The notes under the pieces are model-generated. The model saw only the letters and a program-made list of their open reading frames with translations. It did no database searches and was not told the DNA's origin. From Gemmatimonadota bacterium (GTDB lineage: Bacteria > Gemmatimonadota > Gemmatimonadetes > Gemmatimonadales > GWC2-71-9): a stretch of DNA of 41,846 bases. Below, piece by piece: positions 33,546 to 41,846 of this stretch (its first letter is position 1; every line of letters starts with the position of its first letter). Position numbers and translations under genes: made by a program. The stretch covers positions 1-41,846 of the forward strand of contig JAEUJH010000182.1 in the NCBI GenBank assembly GCA_016794825.1. Direction: 5' to 3'.

Positions 33546-33590
33546 GGGACAAAATGCGAGCGTCCCGCGTCGAAAATCAAGGTGCGACCG

Positions 33591-34424
33591 CTATTCGTTC
33601 CGGTCGCGGCGCTTTCGTTCGGCGGCTTCGCTCAGGAATCGGCGTTCCTGGGAGGTCAAACTGGAGAGTCCGAACTGCGAGATCTTGTCGAGCAACTGGT
33701 CGACTTCCTGATCGCTGATCTCGGGCATCCGATCGCCGACGGGGGCGGCGGGCCGGAGTTCGGTGACCGTTTCTTGGACCCGCATTGGCGTGACGACCGG
33801 ACGCCGGACCGGCACCGCGCGGGCCGGCTGACGCCGCGTGGTCAGTGACTGGAGCCGGAAGAACACGTACCCCGCCAGTGCCCCGCCCAAGTGGGCGAAA
33901 TGGGCAATCCCATCCTGGCCCCAGATGCCGAGGACGATGTCGATGGCCAGGAGCGAGAGAAAGAGGTTCCGGGCGGTGGCGGCGACGGGGAGCGGAAAGA
34001 CCTGAACCTGGGCGGTGGGCCAGAAGAGCACGAACGCGAGTCCGACGCCGTAGACCGAACCGGATGCCCCCACGAACGGGTCGACCCTGAGGATGGCGGA
34101 CACCGCCAGGGCGCCGAGGGCCGCGCCAATGCCGCAGTAGAGGTAATAGGCGATGAACCGTCGGCTTCCGAGCCGGCGTTCGACCGGCGGCCCGAACAGA
34201 TAGAGCAGGAGTGAGACCAGCGCCAAATGGATGAGGTCGGTGTGGACGACCAGGTAGGTCAGAGCCGTCCAGGGGCGCTGGGTAAAGCGGGCCGGGTCGA
34301 ACGTGAGGGCGTCGAGGAACCGGGGCGCCGTGAACACCGTGGTGAGCAACAGCAGAACCGCCCCGTTGAGGGCCAGCAGCCGGACTACCCACGGCGTCGC
34401 CTTGGTGGCTCTGGGCTCGGTCAT
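33591..34424 (-). CDS. Rhomboid family intramembrane serine protease
   Basis: A 277-residue rhomboid protease, which cuts substrates within the membrane. It has about six helices. The active-site dyad is S121 in GASGSVYG and H178 in HFAHLGG; the HTDLIHL segment (61-67) provides the conserved loop-region histidines. The C-terminal 40 residues outside the membrane (SDQEVDQLLDKISQFGLSSL, then TSQERRFLSEAAE) match the DUF6576-like tail seen on many FCB-group rhomboids. The ATG at 34422-34424 is 5 bases after the ddl stop, so the genes are co-transcribed. The substrate is unknown. Confidence 0.92.
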   Translation of the reverse strand: MTEPRATKATPWVVRLLALNGAVLLLLTTVFTAPRFLDALTFDPARFTQRPWTALTYLVVHTDLIHLALVSLLLYLFGPPVERRLGSRRFIAYYLYCGIGAALGALAVSAILRVDPFVGASGSVYGVGLAFVLFWPTAQVQVFPLPVAATARNLFLSLLAIDIVLGIWGQDGIAHFAHLGGALAGYVFFRLQSLTTRRQPARAVPVRRPVVTPMRVQETVTELRPAAPVGDRMPEISDQEVDQLLDKISQFGLSSLTSQERRFLSEAAERKRRDRNE

Positions 34425-34429
34425 ACGCT

Positions 34430-36824
<2,395 letters not shown>

Positions 36825-36828
<4 letters not shown>

Positions 36829-37235
36829 GGCAGGGTCGCTCCACCGGGAGGAGGGCGGAAATTGAGGGGTTGGAGGAACGGCACCGAAATCGGCTTGCCA
36901 TCGCGGAGCGCCGGCGCGTAGCGGAGGCGGGGTGCGGCCGCCAACGCGGCGGAATCGAGGGCGGGATAGCCGCTCGACTCCTGAATCGAAGTCGACTCCG
37001 GAACAGCCCGCCCGGTCGAATCGAGAAACAGGCGGAGGATGACCGATCCCCCGATGCGCTGCGCGGCGAGAGCGGCCGGATACTGGACCGGGGCGTCGGG
37101 GTTGAGCGGAACCGGGGGTTCGTCGCGCTTGGCCGACGGGGCGGGCTGGTCGGCGGGCAACGTGACGGTGACGTCCGGCTTCGTCCCGCAGCCGAGGCAG
37201 CACACCAGGCCGAATCCGAGCCCCCGACGGATCAC
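36825..37235 (-). CDS. Small exported protein with TonB C-terminal domain
   Basis: A 136-residue protein with a short hydrophobic N-terminus containing VCCLGCG (about 11-17), which could be an atypical lipidation site, and a short Pro-rich stretch. The rest is a TonB C-terminal domain: YPAALAAQRIGGSVILRLFL, then DSTGRAVPESTSIQ and LRYAPALRDGKPISVPFLQP. Full TonB proteins have a membrane helix and a long Pro-rich spacer; here the spacer is only about 20 residues, so reaching across the periplasm to an outer-membrane receptor seems unlikely. No exbB/exbD are adjacent. The start is the GTG at 37233-37235, overlapping the mutS stop as GTGA; the stop overlaps the next gene's ATG. Its role is unknown. 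Confidence 0.82.
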
Positions 37236-39871
37236 GAGGCGGGATCCGCCTTCCGCTTGAGCTCCGCCAGTCGGTTGAGGGCCTCGAGGGGCGTCAGTTG
37301 GTCGAGGTCGAGCGCCGCCAGGGCCAGTCGGAGCGGGTCCGCCGGCGCGACGGGAGGTTTGGCGACGGTGTCAGTGCTCCGGGTCCGACTTCGGGCGGGT
37401 CGCTCGCCGAAGAGCGCGAGCTGACCCTCATCGGGGGTCGGAGCCTCGCCCGGGACCATCCGGTGTTCGCCCTCGAGGGTCAGGAGCACTTCGCGCGCCC
37501 GCTCCACGACCTGATCGGGCAGCCCGGCGAGCTGGGCGACGTGGATTCCGTAGGAACGGTCGGTCCCGCCGGCTTCGAGGCGATGGAGGAACACCACGGT
37601 GTCCCCGGTTTCGCGGACCGCCACGTTCATGTTGCGGGCGTGGGCCAGCCGCTCAGGCAGCTGCATCAGTTCGTGGTAGTGGGTCGCGAACATCGTCTTG
37701 CAGCCGACCCGGTCGTGGAGGTGCTCGGTCACCGCCCAGGCTATCGCGACGCCGTCGTAGGTCGAGGTCCCGCGGCCGATCTCGTCGAGGAGGACGAGAC
37801 TCCTGGGGCTCGCGTTGTGGAGGATCGCGCTGGTCTCGCTCATTTCCACCATGAAGGTGGACTGACCCCGGGCCAGGTTGTCGCTCGCGCCGACTCGGGT
37901 AAAGAGCCGGTCGACCACGCCGATCGAGGCGTGGGCCGCGGGAACGAACGATCCGAGCTGGGCCATGACGACGACCAGGCCGATCTGGCGGAGGATCGTC
38001 GATTTACCGGCCATGTTGGGGCCGGTGACGAGCTGGACCCGGCTCGCGGCCTCGAACTTCACGTCGTTCGGGATGAACGACTCCCGGGGCATCAGTCGTT
38101 CGATGACCGGGTGCCGGCTCTGGGCAAGCGTCAGATCGAACCCATCCGACACGACCGGCCGGACGTACCGATGGAGCACCGCCGTTTCGGCCAGACCGGT
38201 CCAGACGTCGAGACGGGCGAGGATCCGGGCGGTTCGCTGGATCCGGCCGATGGCCGCGCCGACCTGGCTGCGGAGCGCGTTGAACAACTCCGCTTCGCGG
38301 GCCGCCATCCGCTCCTCGGCGCCGAGCACCTTGGCTTCGTATTCCTTGAGCTCGGGCGTCACGTACCGCTCGGCGGTGGCGAGGGTCTGGCGCCGTTCGT
38401 AGTCGGCCGGGATCCGGGCCGAATGGGTTCGGGTGACCTCGAGGAAGAACCCGAACACCTTGTTGTAGCCGACCTTGAGCGACCCGATGCCGGTCCGGTC
38501 GCGCTCCCGCTGCTGGATCGACGCGATGTACTGCTTGCCGCCATCGCGGAGGCTGCGTGACTCGTCGAGTTCGGGGTCGAATCCCGGCCGGATGACGCCG
38601 CCATCGGCGAGGTTGACCGGAGGCCGATCGGTCAACGCCGTCTCGAGCTCGGAGGTGAGGTCCTCGAGTCGGTCGAGATCGGTCAACAGCTCGGCGAGGG
38701 GGTGGTCAGGCTGCCCGCCCGGGATCAGATCGGCCAGCGCGGCCGCGACCCGGGGCAGGCGGCGAAAGGAATCGCGCAGTGCCCCGAGTTCGCGCGGGTT
38801 GGCCCGACCGGCCGCGGCCCGACCCGCGAGTCGCTCGACGTCGCGAACCCCGTCGAGGGCTTCGCGGGCATCGGCGCGGGGACCGGGCCGCTCCACCGCC
38901 GCCTGGACGGCGTCGAGGCGGCGATTGATCTCGGCCACCTCCCGAAGCGGCGAGAGAACCCATTGGCGGAGCAACCGGGCGCCCATGGGCGTGACGGTCG
39001 CGTCGAGGGCCTCGAGCAGCGTCACGCCGCGACTACCGGCCCGGAGCGGCTCGACCAATTCGAGGTTCCGGCGGGTCATCTCGTCGAGCCAGAGGAACCG
39101 CTCGGATCGGCGGATGGCGGGTCGGAGCAGGTGGGCCAGCCCGCCGGGCTGAATTTCCGTCAGATAGCGGAGCAACGCTCCGGCGGCGCCGACCGCGGCG
39201 CGGTCGTCCGCTTCGAGTCCCCAGCCATCGAGCGACGCGACCGCGAACCGGCGGCAGAGTTCCTCACTCGCGAGCTCGGCGTCGAACTCCCAGCTTTCCC
39301 GGCGGGTTCGCATCCCTTCGTGGCTGGTGGACTCCGCCTCGGGCGGAACGACCAACTCGGCCGGCGCGATCCGGCCGAGCGCTTCGTCGAGCCGTTCGGC
39401 CGGCAGGGTCTCGAGGAAGAACTCGCCGGTCGAGAGGTCGATGGCGGCCAGGCCCGCGGAATGCCGATCGTCGCCCGGGTGGAGGGCGACGATGAAGTTG
39501 TTGCGGCTTCCGGGGAGCCAATCTTCCTCGAGCAGGGCGCCCGGGGTGACGGTTTCGACGACCTCGCGGCGGACGATGCCTTTGGCCTTCTTGGGATCCT
39601 CCACCTGCTCGCAGATCGCCACCCGGTGGCCGCCGGCGACCAACTGCTTCAGGTACTCGGCCGCGGCCTTGACGGGAACGCCGGCCAGGGGAACCCCGTC
39701 GCCGCGAGCGGTCAGCGTGATGTTGAGGAGTCGCGACGCGACCTCGGCGTCGTCGTAGAACATCTCGTAGAAATCGCCCATCCGGAAAAAGAGGATCTTG
39801 TCGCGGTGATGCGACTTGATCTCCTTGTACTGCTTGAGGAGGGGCGTGTTTTCCGAGAGGGACAGGCTCAC
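37232..39871 (-). CDS. mutS: DNA mismatch repair protein MutS
   Basis: MutS recognises mismatches and starts repair. The 879-residue product has the mismatch-binding Phe-x-Glu motif in MGDFYEMFYDD near the N-terminus. It continues with the connector, core and clamp regions, and then the ATPase with Walker A TGPNMAGKSTILRQIG, DEIGRGTSTYDG and the ATHYHEL loop. The C-terminal region ends in a short helix (TPLEALNRLAELKRKADPAS) that fits the tetramer or MutL contact helix. The start is a GTG at 39869-39871, 13 bases after the SPOR gene stop. It is coupled to the following TonB-like gene. mutL is not in the window. Confidence 0.97.
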   Translation of the reverse strand: MSLSLSENTPLLKQYKEIKSHHRDKILFFRMGDFYEMFYDDAEVASRLLNITLTARGDGVPLAGVPVKAAAEYLKQLVAGGHRVAICEQVEDPKKAKGIVRREVVETVTPGALLEEDWLPGSRNNFIVALHPGDDRHSAGLAAIDLSTGEFFLETLPAERLDEALGRIAPAELVVPPEAESTSHEGMRTRRESWEFDAELASEELCRRFAVASLDGWGLEADDRAAVGAAGALLRYLTEIQPGGLAHLLRPAIRRSERFLWLDEMTRRNLELVEPLRAGSRGVTLLEALDATVTPMGARLLRQWVLSPLREVAEINRRLDAVQAAVERPGPRADAREALDGVRDVERLAGRAAAGRANPRELGALRDSFRRLPRVAAALADLIPGGQPDHPLAELLTDLDRLEDLTSELETALTDRPPVNLADGGVIRPGFDPELDESRSLRDGGKQYIASIQQRERDRTGIGSLKVGYNKVFGFFLEVTRTHSARIPADYERRQTLATAERYVTPELKEYEAKVLGAEERMAAREAELFNALRSQVGAAIGRIQRTARILARLDVWTGLAETAVLHRYVRPVVSDGFDLTLAQSRHPVIERLMPRESFIPNDVKFEAASRVQLVTGPNMAGKSTILRQIGLVVVMAQLGSFVPAAHASIGVVDRLFTRVGASDNLARGQSTFMVEMSETSAILHNASPRSLVLLDEIGRGTSTYDGVAIAWAVTEHLHDRVGCKTMFATHYHELMQLPERLAHARNMNVAVRETGDTVVFLHRLEAGGTDRSYGIHVAQLAGLPDQVVERAREVLLTLEGEHRMVPGEAPTPDEGQLALFGERPARSRTRSTDTVAKPPVAPADPLRLALAALDLDQLTPLEALNRLAELKRKADPAS

Positions 39872-39884
39872 GGCGCGCTCGCGG

Positions 39885-40778
39885 TCAGCGGTCGACGACG
39901 ACGACGAACGGCTTGCCGCCTAACCGCGACCGGATCCGCGCGAGGGCGGTGCTGGCGGCGGCGCGGGTCGCGAACGGGCCGGCGCGGACCTTGAAGAAGC
40001 CGCCCTCGCGCACGACCTGCGCCTCGAAGCCGGCGCGTTTGAGGCTCGCGACGGTTTCGTCCGCCTTGGCCTGGGTCGGGGCCGCGATGGTCTGAACCCA
40101 GATCCCCTTGGTGGCCGCCTGGGCAGGCGGTTCCGGTTCCGGCTTGACGGGTTTGGGGGTCGGCGTCGGCGCCGGGGTGGTCGGGGCGGCCGGCTTGGCG
40201 GTGTCGCGGTTCATGGCCACCAGGGCCGAACACCGCTGCCGCTGATACTCGAGCTGGTTCCGGAGTTCGACGTCGTCCGTTTTGGCGGCCAGACCGAGGT
40301 CGGCCAACCGACACGCCTCCGCGCCGTTCTGGACGTCGCCCGCGGCACGGGCGCCCCAGAATCCGGCGAGGGCGATGAGCGGACTGGTCGGATAGTCGCC
40401 GACGAGCCGGGTAAACTGGGCCAGCGCGGACCCCGGGTTGCCGTTGGCGTATTCCACCTGGCCCAGCAGGAAGAGCGCGTCATCGGCCCAGGCCGACGTC
40501 GAGTACTCGACGATGACCCGACGAAGGAGGATGCGACGGTCGTGCTCGGTGGCGGCGACCAGTCCGGCGCTGTAGAGGATTTCGGGGTAGAGCGAATCGG
40601 ACGGCTCGGTAGCGGCCTGGAGCCGTTGCACGATGGCGCGGGCCGAGTCGGGCATCCCGTTCTGGGCGAGCTGAACGGCCGCCACGAGCCGGGGCTCGGT
40701 CTGGGCAACCGCCACCGACCCCGCCAAGGAGAGAACGAGGACGGCCGCGAAGGAAACCGTCAGGCGGCGCGTTGCCAT
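39885..40778 (-). CDS. Periplasmic TPR-like protein with SPOR domain
   Basis: A 297-residue exported protein. Residues 1-25 form a signal peptide ending in AVAQ. Residues about 30-195 are helical and resemble tetratricopeptide repeats (SLYPEILYSAGLVAATEHDR, DALFLLGQVEYANGNPGSAL). A Pro/Thr/Lys-rich linker follows (about 200-222), then a SPOR domain (about 225-297: KGIWVQTIAAPTQAKADETV, then RAGPFATRAAASTALARIRS). SPOR domains bind glycan strands lacking stem peptides at division sites. The ATG at 40776-40778 lies inside the 3' end of holA (19-base overlap). Role is inferred to be in cell wall or division, but no fts gene is adjacent. Confidence 0.85.
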   Translation of the reverse strand: MATRRLTVSFAAVLVLSLAGSVAVAQTEPRLVAAVQLAQNGMPDSARAIVQRLQAATEPSDSLYPEILYSAGLVAATEHDRRILLRRVIVEYSTSAWADDALFLLGQVEYANGNPGSALAQFTRLVGDYPTSPLIALAGFWGARAAGDVQNGAEACRLADLGLAAKTDDVELRNQLEYQRQRCSALVAMNRDTAKPAAPTTPAPTPTPKPVKPEPEPPAQAATKGIWVQTIAAPTQAKADETVASLKRAGFEAQVVREGGFFKVRAGPFATRAAASTALARIRSRLGGKPFVVVVDR

Positions 40779-41824
40779 GGCAGGGCAAGCTCCATGCAAA
40801 GGTCGAAGAGAATGGCCCGTTCGTCGGACACGGCCGTGTTCTTGAGCCGCTCGTCGGCGCGCCGCAGGGCGACGAAGGCCGCCTCGACTCGCGCCGCCGG
40901 CCACGCCGGGGCAACCCGGGCCCAGAGACTGGCAGCCTGGTCGTAGCCGAAGCGGTGCGGGGGCCGGATTCGGAAGAGCGCCTGTTTGACCGCGTTGGCC
41001 AGCGGGCCGCCCCGGGTGCCTCGATCATAGAGGCTTCGAGCCAGGCCGATGCCGGTGACGGCCGGGGCCAAGGTGGATACCAGCCCGACGCCGGAGACGC
41101 CGGTTTGGGCAAGGAGGTGGGGCAGGATCGTCACCGCGCGGCCGACCTCGCCCAGGAGGACGAGATCACGCCAATCGGCCTGGGTTTCGCCGTGACGGAT
41201 GCCGAGCAGATCGGCGACGCGATCGAGCGTCAGCGGCGCGCCACCTCCGAGGCCGGCGAGCTTGTCCAGTTCGGAGCGAATTTCGCTGAGGCTGCCACCG
41301 GTGACTTTGACGAGGTGTTCGGCAGCGGACTCCTCGAGCACGACGCCGAGCTGCTCGGCGCGGCGCAGGAGCCATCGCTGGGCCCGGTCGCTCGGGAGCG
41401 GGTCCATCCGGACCGAGAGCGTCTTGGCCGCGAGGTCGGCGTCGACGTCCTCCTCGGTGCTGCCTTGGACCAGAACCAGAATCGTCTCGGCCGCCGGCCG
41501 CTCGAGGTAGCGGATGACGGCGGCCTTGGCCTTGGCGCGCTTGTTCCAGGCCTCGATGTCGCGAATGACCACCACCCGCCGATCCGCCATCATCGGCAGC
41601 GTGGTGCAGAGGGTCTCCGCCTGTTCGGAGTCGAGGGAGGCCGCGGACCGCTGGTCGTAATTGAAGTCGCGCAGCGATGGATCGACGGCGCGGTCGAGGA
41701 CCTCGGCCACGACTTCTTCCTTGAGGACGTCCTCCGGGCCGTGGAGGTACAATGAGCCCGGCACCTCTCCCTTGCGGAGGGCTTTGAACAGCGTGTCGAA
41801 GGACTCGGTTCTCATGGCGGCCAT
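40760..41824 (-). CDS. holA: DNA polymerase III delta subunit
   Basis: HolA is the clamp-loader subunit that opens the beta ring. The 354-residue product has a divergent AAA+-like layout without functional nucleotide motifs, as normal for delta: SLYLHGPEDVLKEEVVAEVL at the N-terminus, PMMADRRVVVIRDIE, ILVLVQGSTEEDVDADLAAK and the C-terminal collar helices (LFRIRPPHRFGYDQAASLWA). The start could be the ATG at 41822-41824 or the ATG three codons on (41815). It has no clear Shine-Dalgarno. It is the first gene visible of the long leftward run, and dnaN, its partner, lies 14 kb away. Confidence 0.9.
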   Translation of the reverse strand: MAAMRTESFDTLFKALRKGEVPGSLYLHGPEDVLKEEVVAEVLDRAVDPSLRDFNYDQRSAASLDSEQAETLCTTLPMMADRRVVVIRDIEAWNKRAKAKAAVIRYLERPAAETILVLVQGSTEEDVDADLAAKTLSVRMDPLPSDRAQRWLLRRAEQLGVVLEESAAEHLVKVTGGSLSEIRSELDKLAGLGGGAPLTLDRVADLLGIRHGETQADWRDLVLLGEVGRAVTILPHLLAQTGVSGVGLVSTLAPAVTGIGLARSLYDRGTRGGPLANAVKQALFRIRPPHRFGYDQAASLWARVAPAWPAARVEAAFVALRRADERLKNTAVSDERAILFDLCMELALPWQRAA

Positions 41825-41834
41825 TCCGGGGGGG

Positions 41835-41840
41835 AATCTA
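41835..41840 (-). promoter_or_regulatory. Possible -10 element before holA
   Basis: TAGATT on the minus strand (41840-41835) lies 10 bases before the holA ATG, predicting a near-leaderless transcript like those of the two kinase genes. The -35 region would lie beyond the window, so it cannot be checked. Confidence 0.25.
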
Positions 41841-41846
41841 CAGCCG

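Overview
The window looks like chromosomal core sequence from a high-GC, Gram-negative-type bacterium, most likely a Gemmatimonadota member or a close FCB-group relative. YidC has a large periplasmic domain, and there are lipoproteins, a TonB C-terminal domain, a GWxTD lipoprotein and a kinase-TPR receptor. Several promoters resemble the TAnnTTTG element known from Bacteroidetes. The phylum call is an inference from gene content, not a search result. I see no insertion sequence, prophage, CRISPR array or tRNA gene.

Left part (1-16.1 kb). A sufBCDS iron-sulfur assembly operon runs leftward, with sufS cut by the window edge. It has a strong sigma70-type promoter. Peptide deformylase, a dienelactone hydrolase and a seven-iron ferredoxin follow rightward. 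Next are a leftward hotdog thioesterase/alpha-beta hydrolase fusion, RNase D, a SufT-like DUF59 protein, a translationally coupled matrixin-like protease and serine hydrolase, an MMPL/RND exporter, and DNA polymerase I whose proofreading site looks inactive.

Middle (16.1-25.7 kb). This holds a GWxTD lipoprotein, a small soluble Ser/Thr kinase followed by pyrE, an AraC-type regulator, a large membrane kinase with a TPR-like sensor region, the RNase P RNA gene, a secreted protein of unknown function and the glycosyltransferase mtgA.

Origin region (25.7-32.4 kb). dnaA-dnaN run leftward and rpmH-rnpA-yidD-yidC-mnmE run rightward, the classical oriC neighbourhood. The dnaA-dnaN spacer contains a DnaA-box-like site, a DnaA-trio-like run and a 19% GC segment in the order expected of a basal unwinding system. 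The dnaA/rpmH spacer holds two back-to-back sigma70 promoters, and a perfect DnaA box lies inside the dnaA promoter. rnpA has no ordinary start codon downstream of rpmH and probably begins inside it.

Right part (32.4-41.8 kb). A tight leftward run, probably one operon, encodes holA, a SPOR protein, mutS, a TonB-C-domain protein, cystathionine beta-synthase, ddl, a rhomboid protease, an HExxH metallopeptidase and a CDGSH protein. Four-base stop/start overlaps link mutS through ddl.

I did not find a clearly new multi-gene system. The most interesting signals are the origin architecture, the rpmH/rnpA overlap, the near-leaderless TAnnTT promoters and the thioesterase-hydrolase fusion.
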